Part shown: positions 12,430-24,642 of the stretch, piece by piece
Position numbering within the stretch: the first letter of the stretch is position 1
Layout: every line of letters starts with the position of its first letter
Program-made: the position numbers and the translations under genes
Notes under the pieces: model-generated
Told to the model about the DNA's origin: nothing
Seen by the model: the letters and a program-made list of their open reading frames with translations, nothing else
Database searches by the model: none
Assembly: GCA_002914805.1 (NCBI GenBank)
Contig: JXTB01000288.1
Span: forward strand, 371,935 to 435,934
Direction of reading: 5' to 3'
Length of the DNA stretch: 64,000 nucleotides
From: Parasponia andersonii
Taxonomy: Eukaryota > Streptophyta > Magnoliopsida > Rosales > Cannabaceae

Positions 12430-12864
12430 CTGAACTTCAAAGTAAGCAATAAATCATATTTTCTCATCATATAAGGAATTTGAAAACCAGTATCCCAAAT
12501 TCAGCAATTACTAGCCAACATCGATAGAAACAAGAACTTTGCTAGCAAGAGGGAAAAAGAGGAAGCTTAAAAACTTATGTACTCTTTTTTGACTAGTATT
12601 GTGTATATAAGTACCGAACTGCAATGCCAACATGTCTAAGCCTTTTCTTCTACAAATTCCAGACATAATATATTTGAACTATTTCTTGGTAAATGATAGC
12701 AAGAAGCTCATATTACTAAATCCACAAACATATCGACCACTTCCTAACTTGATTAGACAGATATTCCCCAAGAGAAAGGAAAGCAACTTCCTTGTCCACT
12801 TTTAACTTTTATAGAACCACTAATGGGTATCAATTACAAATAAATTGTCTCAGACCTGTCAAAC

Positions 12865-13135
12865 TATGGAATTTTAGAATTGTTTATCTCTGATTTCTTT
12901 ATTTTCCACTATAGCGTCTTGGATAGTCCGCATCCAATACCCTTGTTTTTATGGTCTATATTTTAGGGATTGTGTTTATTTTATTATTCTCTTCTTTTGG
13001 TTTGGAATCCCTATTTTGAAGGACTGGTTTTGTTTGTTTAAAGTGGCTGTTATTCCTTGAAGTGTCTATAAAATTTGATTGTATTTTTATATAAGTGTGG
13101 TATAAAAAGTATGGATTTTCTCTCTAAAATCTTCA
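12865..13135 (+). repeat. 5' LTR of copia element 2
   Basis: 271 bp, starting TATGGAATTTTAG (the G of the canonical TG is now A) and ending ATCTTCA. Its partner starts TGTGGAATTTCAG and ends ATCTTCA. It carries a TATAAAAAG motif near 13101. Preceded by the target duplication CAAAC. Confidence 0.9.
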
Positions 13136-13147
13136 TGGTATCATAGC
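13136..13147 (+). other. Primer binding site of copia element 2
   Basis: TGGTATCATAGC directly follows the 5' LTR. It differs by one base from the initiator-Met tRNA complement (TGGTATCAGAGC) used by most plant copia elements. Confidence 0.85.
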
Positions 13148-13312
13148 TAGAAATTTGAACCAGAACCCGTAAACTCATAGAATCATCAGGTTTGTATTAG
13201 AGCTGAATAAAAAAAAAATAGATGAGATAAGAGGAAAAATAATGGCAATCACACTGTTGCCATCTATTTAAGAAGTTATTTTTCTAGAGTAAGAGAAGAG
13301 AGCAGGAAGAAA

Positions 13313-13597
13313 GTGATGCTTGGATCAAAAAATCCATCGTTGCCCAACTTAAATGAAAATTCTACCTTTGTCACCCGAAATACCAACTTCTCACTTGATA
13401 ATCATACTCAGAGAGGAGGTAGGCCTTGGTGTGAGTGTTGTAAAAAATTTAGTCACACCAAACAAACCTGCTGGAACCTTCATAGAAAGTCACATGATTT
13501 GAAACCACGAGAAAGTTGTGGACATGCAACTGCTGGACAAGGACAACCAGTCGTAGAGTTCAACCCATTCAGCAAGGAACAACTAAAAATTCATTAG
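13313..13597 (+). pseudogene. Copia 2 gag remnant with CCHC knuckle
   Basis: A 94-codon frame holding RPWCECCKKFSHTKQTCWNL, a CX2CX4HX4C zinc knuckle. Only about 165 bp separate it from the primer site, far too little for the usual copia gag, so the N-terminal gag has been deleted. A stop follows at its end. Confidence 0.7.
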
Positions 13598-13739
13598 AAA
13601 ATATTCAGCCAGACTCTTAATCACTCACAACTAGTTGTATCTCAGCCAAACCCAGTGCAAACCGATGTGAGAACTGGTTCTGTAGCACAACAAGGTAAGT
13701 TTTCCTTTGCCTTGAGTAGTTAGTAAGAGAAAAATAACT

Positions 13740-15138
13740 CCTGGATAGTTGACACAGGAGCATCGATCACATGACGGATAACTCATCTATTTTCCATACT
13801 TTTAAACTATACACTAAAAATTTTATGGTGAAATGGTTCCGTAACCAAAGTGGCTAGTATAAGCTCAGTAGTTATATCCAAAGATCTGATTTTAAATTCA
13901 GTTCATTTGATTCGAAGATTGGCCTGTAACTTATTGTCTGTAAGGAAACTTATAAGGGACTTAAGATGTATTATTAATTTTTTCACTACTCATTATAAAT
14001 TTCAGGATTTGGAATCGAGGAGAATGATTGGCAAGGCTAAAGAATATATGGGACTCTATCTCCTAGAGGATTCACAAAATCTTGATAAACAAGCTTACAG
14101 TGAAAAAGGTATGTCATTTTCTATTTTTTCTTTTTCCAACAAAGAAATTACTATTTTGCTTTGGTATTATAGATTAGGTCATCCTAATTTTTTGTACTTG
14201 GAAAAAATGTCTCTACATCTATTTGATGATATTAATCCTAAGTTTTTATAATGTGAGATTTGTCAATTGTCAAAGCATGTTAAATCTAATTACCCTACTT
14301 ATACTTATAAACCATCTCAACCATTTTCTGTCATTCATAATGATATCTGGAGATCTTCTAGAGTCAATAATATCTCAGAAAGTAGATGGTTTGTGTCATT
14401 TATTAATGATCATACTAAGGTAACTTGGGTTTATCTCATTAAAGAAAAATCAGAAGCAAAAGCTATTTTTCAAAATTTTTATGCCATGATAAACACACAA
14501 TTCCAAACAAAAATCAAAGTGTTTAGGTCAGACAGTTCTAAAGAGTATTTTAACATGATACTTAGAATTTTTTTGAGAGAAATGGAACAATCCAATAAAG
14601 TTCGTATCTTGATACTCTTTAACAAAACAGAATTGCTGAGAGTAAAAATAGACGTTTACTTGAGATTATCCGATCGCTTATGTTTTCAATGATTGTGCCT
14701 AAACAATTTTAGGGGGAAGCTATCTTAACTGTAACTTATTTGATAAATCGAATGCCCTCAAGGTTCCTTAGGTTTAAAACCCCATGCCAAATACGACTCT
14801 CATATTACCCTAACACTAGAATCATCAATACCCTACTTCCAAAAATCTTTGGTTGTACCATATTTGTACATGATCATTCTCAACAAAGGAGCAAATTAGA
14901 TCTTAAGGTCATCAAATGCATATTCCTTGGTTACTCTCCTAGTCAAAAAAGCTATAAATGTTACTTAAACACCACTCATAAATTTTACACCACCATGGAT
15001 ATAACCTTCTTTGAAAACAGTATCATATTTTCCAAAAAATCACATTCAGTGGGAGAAATTAGCAATTCTAGAATGCATTTTTTGGCAAGAATCAGAAATA
15101 TCAATATCTCAACCACTCCAAACAACCATAATCTCTAA
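13740..15138 (+). pseudogene. Copia 2 protease and integrase region
   Basis: Near 13741 the sequence reads WIVDTGASIT, the protease active site with an intact D-T-G. The frame 13850-14251 is the GAG-pre-integrase region (LWYYRLGHPNFLYLEKM). The frame 14267-14692 holds the integrase core (VIHNDIWRSSRV, WVYLIKEKSEAKAIF, FRSDSSKEYF). The frame 14740-15138 is its distal part (IFLGYSPSQKSYKCY). Stops and frame changes separate the pieces. Confidence 0.75.
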
Positions 15139-15659
15139 TGAAACATAATTCGGTCATCATACTCAAAAGCAATGAATCTAAAATAATTGAAACAACTCCA
15201 AGTGCTCCTCCACATGGCCAAAACCACACACTGCCTACAAATTCAGAGTTACATGTGTACTCAAGAAAGAAGAAACCTCAAGTGGAGATAGAATCTCATA
15301 CATTGCTTGAATAGAACCAAGAATCCAACTCGACTCCAAATAGTCCAGGTAACGCAACTCTTGAGTCTCTTCCCTTATCTATTACTGATGATGATATTGA
15401 TATTCCTATTGCTCTAAAGAAAGGGCGTGAGGTCTTGTACACAACACTCTATAACCTAGTTTATCTCATATGATGATCTCTCACTAAGTTTTCGTACTTT
15501 CACTACAAATATGAGTATTATAGACATGCCTAAAGATATATATGAGGCACTCAAAAGACTAAAATGAAAGGCAACAATTGGAGAAGAAATTAATGGATTG
15601 AAGAAAAATAGAACTTGGAAAATCTCTGATCTTCCACAAAGAAAATTACCAGTAAGATA

Positions 15660-18576
15660 TGTAATGCCCAAGATTCTCACATATATAATAGGTCAATAAT
15701 AAACATGTTCATATTATATAATAGACATATTATGAAACTAGTGTCAATTTTATTATAAATAGCTCAGTTTGATCGTTAAGTGCTTTCAATATGTATTATT
15801 ATACTAATGGTTATCGAAGTGTTCCCATGTAGTGTAAAGGCTCAGTACCCTCAGAGAGAGAGAGCTTGGTATGTGAAAAGAACAAAGAATATATTCATGA
15901 ATAATAATACTATATGCACATGCATTAAAAACCATGTCTATTGATAACTTGGTCAAATAGTAATTTTTCGGTAAAATGCATCTTTTACGCTTTTCGGAAC
16001 CAAATTCACTGTGCATTTAGCACATAAAATAACTTTAATTTAATGTTTAGGACTCATTTCTAGCATTTTCAAAAATGTTCGTTCCAGATAAATACAAGGT
16101 GGCAGTCACTGTACTGAACTATATTTAATTACATTAAGCTAGCTTAGATTCAGCTTAATCGCGTAATATCATCTTTGTGCATTCTATTAATTGGGTAATT
16201 ATACTATGTTTCCATCATCAATTAGAGTTTAAATGACTTTCTTTTTATATTTAATGATTGATTATGGGGCTAGGTTCCGCCAAATTACTATAAGATTGAC
16301 TATATCAGATCATAAGTCAAAGTATGACTAGATTTCATTTTCTAAGCTAGGTTTCACTATTTTGGTCTACACTTGAATGTATAGGAATGACCAGCAACGT
16401 GGTGAGTATGCTAAGAATGTTTTAGAGCTGGACACATGGAAAGTAAGGTGTAAAATACCCAAAATACTCCTTAGAATTTAAGTTATGCCATTCTTAGCCT
16501 TAAAGTATTGATTTTTGACCAAATCTGGTCATTTTTTCCTCTTCCTCCTCAGCCACGACTTGAACCACTCTAGCCACTTTCTATACTTCTCTCAACTCTC
16601 CTTATCCATATCTAAGAGTTTCCAAATGGTAGAACTCAATTTGGAGCTCAAGAAAGCAAGATAGGTCCAAACTAGTCAAGGTAATTTTACTAGTTCTTCT
16701 TCCTAGGTTTTGTTTTGTTATTTCAATTCTCCACTTGATACTATTTAAGTAATGTTTCTTCTAGGTCCTCTTAAGTCCTAAGATCAATTTCAAAGCCTTA
16801 GAAATCATTTTTGTAGAAGTAAAAGGCAAGAGCTTCAACAAAAATTCAAACTAGTCAAGGTGAGCTTTTTGTGGAATTTAGAATTGGTAATTTATTTCTA
16901 TTGCTTTAGCTCTTGAATTAAAGCTTTTATTTGATAAATTAAAGTCTAAAGAAATCTTATTTATGGCTGAAAATACAGTTTTTAAGTAGAGGATTAAAGT
17001 TATACATAAAGCCCTAAAGTGTGCTAGTTAAGGATTTAAGTATTGTCATGTGTGGTAGATTAAGTTTTTATATTTATAATCTGATTTTCTAAACTTGGAG
17101 TATATATCTTATGGATCCTAATATTTATTACACTCATTTGGTGGTTGGTTATGATGACACATAAGTATAAAAGTGGTTTTAAATTTTGTCTAAACAAAAA
17201 GAATTCAAATGTAGTTAGGTTACTCTAAATGATCCTCTTTGAATTGTATATGTAGGAATTGGCTTGTTGATTATTATTATAGGTCTTAAACCATAATTTT
17301 AATCATGTGGAGATGTCCTAAAAATAGGGAAAGTACTATCCAAATATTTTTAGAACCAAATAGTACCATTTAGAAGCAAATGGACTAGTTTTTATGAAAG
17401 TAGATGACAGTTTGGTTCATTTTGTGATTAGGGTTCCTTCTTTTGCAAAAGCTGTGATTCAGTCTTGTACTTATTTTCTTTAAACATTTTATATTATAGT
17501 GATAATGTTAGTAATAAAATTGATATCAGGTCTTCCATACACCTTGCCACAGAGAATACTGACCCTTTCCACTATCTTTTCTACCGGACACAAGGTAAGT
17601 GAAGATTTATTTTAACTACATCACAAGAACAATAGTAGATACAAGATGTTTTCCTACATGCTTATGTGTATTATTTCAATTATATATTATTTATATTATT
17701 GTTGCAAAGTTTACGGAAACATAAGCATGGCATGATCATTTAAGTATGATTTTCAAAGAAATGAAGTTCTCCATGCATTGGATTTAAAGTAGTACCATTG
17801 TACTAATATTACAAGATATGTTTTAAGTACATTGTCTAGTCTGTCTGTGTTAGATAAATATGGTTTGCACAGACATCCTTCCCACATAGGTGGGCACGGC
17901 TTATCGACTGCTGGGACTGAGCATTGTACTATGAGATTTATTAGGTACATTACCTAGTCGGTCTGCGTTGGATAGGTATGGTTCGTATTGGCCATGTGTT
18001 TCCTTCCTGCATAGGTGAGCATGACCTACCGACTACCGCGACTTTATAGTGTATTCAAAGACCCTATAAAGAAATGTTTTCTAAGAAAAATGCATCAAAA
18101 TGAAAAGTTATGGAAGAAAGAGTACAATGGGAATTTTAATGAAGTTTATGCATGAAACATGTTCACGAGCATGCATGATCTTTACTTACTGAGCATTAGC
18201 TCATTTAGTTCTTGTGATGCAGGTGATGAGATATATGATGTATAGAGTTACCGATTAGTTAGCACGCTTTCTTATCACCATGATCATACAGATGTAGACG
18301 AGCTTAACTTGTGGGCGATGTTTTCTTTGTATTTTGATATTTTGGTGTGATCTAAATATCACTGCGAATGACAAGATAAATGGATAAGAACTTTTTGATT
18401 GTACAGTTTGTAAAGACACTTTCAGAAAGTAATGTCATGTATGTTCTTTTGTTTTAGAGTTTAAAAAGTTTAAATTGGCCCAAATTTTTGAACAAAACTA
18501 AAGTCATAGTTTATAAAAAATTAATGCTTCCTACTTTGACCTACATAGTCATATAGTTAAGTTAGGGGGCGTAATA
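15660..18576 (+). mobile_element. 2.9-kb solo LTR, chromovirus type, nested in copia 2
   Basis: The RT frame of copia 2 stops at ...CCAGTA and resumes at GGATACAAGTGG (P-V-G-Y-K-W when rejoined). The insert starts TGTAATGCCCAAGATTC and ends GGGGGCGTAATA, the terminal style of gypsy/chromovirus LTRs. Target duplication is GGATA on the right and AGATA on the left (one transition). It contains TTACTGAGCATTAGCTCATT near 18187, a motif I associate with long Tekay/Del-type LTRs, and no coding domain. The length suits a long chromovirus LTR left by recombination. A complete small element is less likely because no internal primer site or second LTR was seen. Confidence 0.75.
17826..18055 (+). repeat. 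Imperfect tandem repeat, period about 117 bp, inside the solo LTR
   Basis: Two units start at about 17826 and 17943. Each begins AGGTACATT-like sequence, then CTAGTCNGTCTG, GTTNGATANNTATGGTT, TTCCTNCATAGGTGNGCA and a CGACTNC string. Internal tandem duplications are common in long LTRs. Confidence 0.7.
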
Positions 18577-19169
18577 GGATACAAGTGGATATGTAATATT
18601 AAATACAAGCCAAACGAAACAGTTGATCGTTACAAGATAAGATTGGTAGCCAAAGGTTTCACACAAACCTATAGCTTAGACTACCAGGAGACATGAGATA
18701 TTTGCCCCAGTAGCAAAACTAAATACTGTTAGGGTGCTATTCTCATTGGCAGCAAACTGTGATTGGCCTCTTTATCAACTCGATGTGAAAAACGCATTTC
18801 TCAATGATGAGCTACAAGATGAGGTGTATATGGAGATTTCTCCTGGATTTGAGATTGCAAACAACTCTAATAAAGTTTGTAGACTAAGAAAATCACTATA
18901 TGGTCTCAATCAGTCTTCGAAAGCATAGTTTGAAAAGTTTACCTAGGTAGTCAAAGAACATGTTTATACTCAGGAAAAAGTCGGTCACTCTATTCTCTAA
19001 ACGCTCACAAGATGGGAAAACTGTCATTCTCATAGTAAATGTGGATGACTTCATTCTAATTAGACACTATTCAAAAGAGATAAGTAGATTGAAAAAGGCA
19101 CTTGCAAAAGAGTTCGAGGTAAAAGACCTAGGAACCCTGAAATACTTCTTAGGGATAGAGGTGGCATGA
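18577..19169 (+). pseudogene. Copia 2 reverse transcriptase, distal part
   Basis: After the solo LTR the sequence reads GYKWICNIKYKPNETVDRYK and [10 protein letters not shown], then DVKNAFLNDELQDEVYME with KSLYGLNQSSKA (18734-18928), and VNVDDFILIRHYSKEI (18960-19169), in which YVDD has become NVDD. Stops and shifts break the frame. Confidence 0.8.
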
Positions 19170-19582
19170 TGCAAAAAAGGCATCTCAATTTCTCAGCGCA
19201 AATATATCCTAGATTTACTCAAGGAAACTGGAATGTTAGGTCGTAAACCTGCTAATACTCCTATGGAGTCCAACTACAAACTTGGGTTGAAGAATGAATG
19301 TGCCCCTATTGATAAAAGCAAAAGATATCAGCACTTAGAAGGTAAACTCATCTATTTAGCCCATACTAGACCAGATATTAGATTCTCAGTAAGTGTTGTC
19401 AGCTAATTTATAAATAACCCTAATAAGGAGCATCTTAAAGCACTTTATAGAATTCTCATGCACCTGAAAATGATCCTAGGAAAGGGCTTATTTTTCAAAA
19501 AGAAAAACAATAGAGAGATTGGAGTATTCTCTGATGCAGACTAGGTAGGGTCTATTGATGATATGAGATCCACTACAGGATA

Positions 19583-19990
19583 TTGCACTTATGTTTGGGG
19601 AATTTGGTTATTTGGAGGAGTAAAAAGCAATCAGTGGTTGCTAGAAGTAGCGCAGAAGTTGAATATTGTGCCCTAGCCTTAAGTATATGTGAAAGAATGT
19701 GGCTAAAAAGGTTACTAAATGAGCTTGGAATTTCGGTTACAAAATCTATGAAGGTGTTGTGTGACAATTTAGTAGCAATCAGCATCGCAAAAAACACCGC
19801 GCATCATGATCATACCAAACATGTTGAACTTGATCGATATTTCATTAAAGAGAAAGTTGAAGAAGGAATACTTAGACTTGTTTACACCTCCACCAATTCT
19901 CAAGTAGTTGATATTCTAACCAAGTCACTGCCAAGAGAAAAGTTCGAAAACCTAATCTCTAAGCTAGGAATGATTAACATATATTCCTAA
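19583..19990 (+). pseudogene. Copia 2 RNase H region
   Basis: Reads NLVIWRSKKQSVVARSSAEV, then HDHTKHVELDRYFIKEKVEE and VDILTKSLPREKFENLISKL to the natural C-terminus just before the polypurine tract and 3' LTR. An upstream piece near 19530 has the DAD motif followed by a stop. Confidence 0.8.
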
Positions 19991-20001
19991 CTTGAAGGGA
20001 G

Positions 20002-20279
20002 TGTGGAATTTCAGAGTTGTTTATTTCTAATTTTTTTTATTTTCCACTAGTTGTAAGGGTGTTGGATAGTCTGTATCCACTACCCCTGTTTTTATAGTCC
20101 ATGTTTAGGGATTGTGTCTTATTTTATTATTTCCTTCTTTTGGTTTGGAATCCCTATTTTCAAGGACTAGTTTTGTTTGTTTATAGTGGCAATCATTCCT
20201 TGAAGCCTCTATAAAATCTGATTGTATTTTTGAGTAAGTGTGGTAATAAAAAGTAAGGGTTTTCTCACAAAAATCTTCA
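20002..20279 (+). repeat. 3' LTR of copia element 2
   Basis: 278 bp, TGTGGAATTT to ATCTTCA, with TGTN...TNCA ends, preceded by GAAGGGAG. Followed by the target duplication CAAAC (20280-20284). The two LTRs differ by many substitutions and small indels, so the insertion is old. Confidence 0.9.
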
Positions 20280-20439
20280 CAAACATATATCGAGTGTCAC
20301 ATATTAGTGCATCTATAGCGTCTGCTCATAATCCGGTGCTCAATTGCTATAAAGTGGTATCATTTGTTGTAAACACACAAGATTGACTTATATTTCTAGA
20401 TTCACAGAAGAAACTAGAGAGAATCCTGAAGTTGCTTAC

Positions 20440-22764
20440 TTGAGAATGCTCAATTATCTGGAAAACTCGTGCTACATCAGTGATATCTAAGGCAGTCGTT
20501 GAAAACTTCACTATGTTAGCCCTAGCTGCTTGTATTTGTTCGACAAGGTTACCAAGATCCTCAACAGAGAGTGTACTTTGATAGTTATGAGAAGAAACAA
20601 TGACCTTAAATTTTTCAGGCTTCTTTCCTTCTATGCAATCATTGAATTCACGAGCAACCTTCACATAGAGGTAACTGGATTACTAAAAATTAATCCTGCT
20701 CTAAGCATACTGGTTGGAAATCAAAAATGAAAACTGTAGAACAAACAAACTTCCAATGTTTTGTGAATGACAGCATTCGGTGCAAGTTGCTAATTTATGA
20801 TGGGGATTATAAGTCTAGTTCACGTATCTATTGTAGGCGTAAATATAAAGAGCAGACAATATGTTCTTAGTTTATCAGGTGTTATTTACTTCGGGTTCCT
20901 GTTAATTTATTATTTTTGTTTGGTTTCCATGTTATGTTCAATTGCCTATCTATAAATAGGTCAATGTTCATTGATAATCAGACTTGTTATGAAATTTAAT
21001 AAAAGAACGCAGATTGTCTCTATAGAATTTATTTCTCTCTTCTTCCTCTTCTCTCTTCTCTTTTCCTCTCTTGGTTCTGCTTTCATTTTAGCTCGAACAG
21101 AAGGTATACAAAGACTTTATCATAGATATTGAATAATCAATTATTGCAAACAAAAATGTCTATTCTCAAAAGCAAACTTATCGCAACTAAACTCTTGTTG
21201 TTTTGTCTCTTTCTGATAAGTAAGCTTCTGTAAATCCTAGCAACCTGAAACTTTTTTATTAATATGCAGAACATGATGTTACACGAACATTTAGAACTTG
21301 TGAAACTGTCAAGTATGAAATAAAGACACGAAATCGGGGAGGGGAATGGATTCTTGGACATTTTCTTCAACATCATGGAGCATCAGAAAATCCATGAATG
21401 AAGAAACGGATGCCAAGGTGGATCTACAAAGAATTTTTTAATAAAGCATAGAATCTAAACACGCTGCCAATATATGGAGAATAAAACATGACTGTCAAAA
21501 TCAAGCTCCATACCCTATCTAGACTCTAAAGAAGTTCTTAATTTAACAGCTAATGTGGATTCCAAAACACATTAGATATGTACAGAAACCGACACGCCTC
21601 CCACCGTTTTGAAATATAAGGTAAACCCCAGAAAACATGAGGACTTTTCTAAACCATCTTCAACCACTTATGCTTTTCCCTGTCAATTCAGTATATATGT
21701 GTTTCTCTTTAGTCACCAATGAACACATTTCTAAGAAGATGCATCGAAATCTCAACAACACGAGTATGCCAACATCAGAATCACTCTAAAATTGTTGATT
21801 TTCTAAGGAAGCAACCTGAAGCTCAACGTCAATGTAATCAGCCCCGAATTCCATAGTCAGGCGAAGTGCATCCTGTCGTGTGTTTTTCGTACCGACCACC
21901 CTCCCATGTTGGTCTAAAAAAGTATACAACAAACCATGCTGAGACTTTCTCAAGGGCAATTCAAGGAGATCACGGTACAATGATTGGTGCCAGGAGACTG
22001 AAATATAACTTTCCAAAAATATAAAACAATCATATGTTCTGAAATACATAAACTAACCATTCTAAAGTCTATTTATTTATGATGATTCAGATCAAGAAAT
22101 CTTGCATAATGAAGAAAGAAAAAGTTAATCAGAAAATTGGATCATGCACAATCACCACTTTCAATCATACAAGGAAATTTCATGGTGACTAACCTAGAAG
22201 TGAGCAAAGTAGGCAAAGTGCTGCCTTTAATCAAGGTTTGAAGGTCTTGATGAGGATCAAAAACCTTCAAACTCTCCAATCTGATCTCCACAAGTTCAGC
22301 ACCAGAGTCTTTTGCCCTACCAATCTCAATCACCATCTTATCCACCGACTCCGCCATTATAGGAGCACAAACTATAGTTGAATTCCTTATCATTCCCTGA
22401 CTCCCCACTTGCAGACCACCACCAGAAACAATCTGAGTTCAACCAAGAACAGAAAAAAATTAAAATAAAAAAATAAAAAAAAAGGCACACGATTGTGGCG
22501 TTAACCACTACGAATCTGAACTATAACCAGAAAATAAAATATTATATTCCAGCAATTTTTGTTTGTTTACTGAGAAAATGCATAAAATATGAAAATCTCA
22601 GAAACAATTTCATTTCAGATGCTGAAAAGACAAGTCAAAAGGCACATGGCAAGGAGGGAGCAACGGAAAGTGTGTGAAGCTGTAAAGAATATACCGTCGT
22701 GTCACTATTTACTAGGCAACCAAACAGAAAAGGAAAATATTACCGCAATGTTAGGAGAGTCCAT
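20440..22764 (-). pseudogene. Copy A exons 1-4 (dehydroquinate dehydratase half) with frameshift
   Basis: Exon 1 (22744-22764) encodes MDSPNIA and ends GCG|GTAATA. Exon 2 (22194-22432) has five more codons than copy B near its start, then APIMAESVDKMV and VEIRLE. Exon 3 (21816-21913) has lost a net 8 nt against copy B between GGT GGT and the ACGACAGG string; the first part reads PTWEGG, the rest (RQDALRL..DYIDVELQ) is in another frame. Exon 4 (20440-20658) is open and keeps the catalytic His in SSHNYQ and the Schiff-base Lys in VKFSTT. The intron between exons 3 and 4 is about 360 bp longer than in copy B because of a solo-LTR-like insert. Confidence 0.85.
20798..21085 (+). mobile_element. 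Solo-LTR-like insert in intron 3 of copy A
   Basis: Absent from the matching intron of copy B, whose sequence resumes at the string ATTTTAGCT. The insert starts TGATGGGGATT and ends GCTTTCA (TG...CA), has CTATAAATAGG (near 20950) and AATAAAAGAAC (near 20999) as promoter and polyadenylation-like signals, and a pyrimidine-rich tail. The flanks ATTTA and TTTTA are a possible but imperfect target duplication; alignment to copy B leaves the right edge uncertain by 2 bp. Confidence 0.6.
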
Positions 22765-23391
22765 TGTGCGGTCTGTTTGGGAACTGAAAAACTGAATTCG
22801 GAACCAAGTGAGAAATTCGAGAGATTACGGAAAGAGCAATATTTTATTTTTCCCCCAAAAACTGCAAAAGCTTGGTTTTGGCGGGAAATTCTATGATTGC
22901 CTTGTATTTTCTCAGAATATTCCTTCTTTGTTTTATGGTTAATTTTATTTCCTCTCTGACTTTTCATTTGTCTCATTTAATAATTTTTGTCACTGTTCCG
23001 TTAGAAATAGATGTTATAAGTAGACAGAATGTTTTCTATATCGGCCATAAATAAATTTGTAACAAATATGAAATATAAAGTTCAATATTGATAATAACTA
23101 AAATAGAATGTATAAACTAAATAAATTGTCAAAATACAAGATATAAAAATAATAATTTTCCGCTTATTTTAACTATTATTGATATTCAAAATGGGACCAT
23201 GCGGTACATATAATTGTCTTATAAAAGCAAATTACATCATTATTGTGTAACTTTTTTACGTGTCATTTCAATATTGTTTTAAAATAAGACAGTTTCATTC
23301 ACAAAAAAAAAAAATAACGAATTTATTCTTTTTTATTATTTTAGAATACTAAATTGGATATAAATATGTAATATAATTATATATTTTTAAA

Positions 23392-23624
23392 GGGTACTAA
23401 TTTAGTAAGAATTTTTTTTTCATTTATACATAGATATTAATTTGATTAATGAAAATTTATTATATATATTTTATATATTAAAAAATAAGATAAAAAAATA
23501 TTAATAATGCACGTCTTTTCATACACTTAATAATAGTTATAAGATTACCTTTAGACGATGATCCAACAGCTTAAAAAAAATACATACTTAGAGGTTAAAA
23601 AAAAATACCTACTGGATTGGCAAC
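23392..23624 (+). mobile_element. MITE, family member 1
   Basis: About 233 bp with inverted ends of the type GGCACCAATNTAGTAGGTAT at the left and, reversed, GTTGCCAATNCAGTAGGTAT at the right. The core has CTTTTCATACACTT and GATGATCCAACAGC. It matches the members at 32342 and 35632 in the same orientation. No coding capacity. Confidence 0.65.
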
Positions 23625-24642
23625 TATTTTTAAATATTAGTTTAAATATGTGCCATTTAGTAATTAGATAATAAACAAAAATAAAAAAATAACTTAACTA
23701 ATTTAAAATTAATTAAAAACATAAATAGCAAGCAAACAAAAAATTGAGTTATCCTTATGATTATTTTCTATAAAATGATTTAAATATTAAGAAAGCATTG
23801 CCTCCCATTTATGTTGGAACTTATGTGACATTCACATATTACAATGAGTTTAAAAAAGATTCAAAAAATTTCGAAATTAAATCATGACCATAAGGGGAAT
23901 TACTAAAATTTGTATCAAATTAATTTTTTTATATTTAAAAAGAAATAAAAATTTTTGACTATCTTATTTTTGTCTTACAAATGCTTTTTATAAAAAAATA
24001 AATTAAAAAATAGAAACTAAAACAAATGGTTGAAAAAGAGTTTACCACTTCTTATTTTAAGGATTTAAATGGTGTGTCAAAATTTGAGAAGTTGGATATA
24101 TATTGGTAGACAATTTTGGACATGTGAACTTGATCATTGAAAATACTAGGAACAATGCCTTTTGTACTCTTTAGTTTCAGTGTTTGATACATGAGCTCTA
24201 ATCATATATCATATCATAAATAATGAGCTCTAATCATATATCATATCATAAATAATATAATAAATCATTGTAGAGTCATATGTCAAATAGTGAGACTGAA
24301 TAATGGAGAGTAGTTTCAACTCTTCTCAATATTGTTTATATGCATGTTCAACTAGTGGACTCATCATATGAAAAAGAAAAAATGATAATAATAATAATAA
24401 TAAAATGATCTAATACATTTTATCTCTCTTTTTACAAAAAGAAAATTTGTGATTTTTAAAATATGACAAAACTACTTTGTTTTCTTTTTTTTTTGTTTGG
24501 AGAAAGCATTGTAATTTAATTATCTTTTAAATATGATTTCATATAAGCTAAATTAGGAATATTGATGCAAAATTACCCTCAAAGGAGGATAGATTTAGGC
24601 TTCCATTATATTTTTACGATACATGGATATTTATTTTCCTAC

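Larger units (their letters stand above)
12865..20279 (+). mobile_element. Ty1/copia retrotransposon 2, complete ends, in intron 4 of copy A
   Basis: A 7.4-kb copia element antisense to the host gene. LTRs are at 12865-13135 and 20002-20279, flanked by perfect 5-bp target duplications CAAAC (12860-12864 and 20280-20284). A primer site TGGTATCATAGC follows the 5' LTR, and a purine tract GAAGGGAG precedes the 3' LTR. Gag, protease, integrase, RT and RNase H remnants follow in copia order. Most of gag upstream of the zinc knuckle is deleted, and RT is split by a 2.9-kb solo LTR. Stops and frameshifts throughout make it inactive. Confidence 0.92.
4061..22764 (-). pseudogene. DHD/SDH copy A: transposon-inflated, frameshifted duplicate
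   Basis: This is a duplicate of the bifunctional 3-dehydroquinate dehydratase/shikimate dehydrogenase gene. All 11 exons of copy B are present in the same order and phase: 22744-22764, 22194-22432, 21816-21913, 20440-20658, 12083-12429, 6072-6135, 5855-5963, 5614-5757, 4719-4867, 4217-4379 and 4061-4104. Exon 3 is 98 nt instead of 106; the loss shifts the frame and a TGA follows at 21838-21840, about 106 codons into the protein. The other exons stay open and GT/AG sites are kept, although two donors are weakened (CAA|GT after exon 4, AAT|GT after exon 6). Catalytic motifs remain (SSHNYQ, VKFSTT, GHSKSP, IPHKE, NTDY), but a conserved Gly after NTDYV is Pro. Introns 3, 4 and 5 carry retrotransposon insertions. 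The remaining open exons suggest fairly recent loss; a truncated dehydratase fragment is the most it could encode. Confidence 0.85.
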
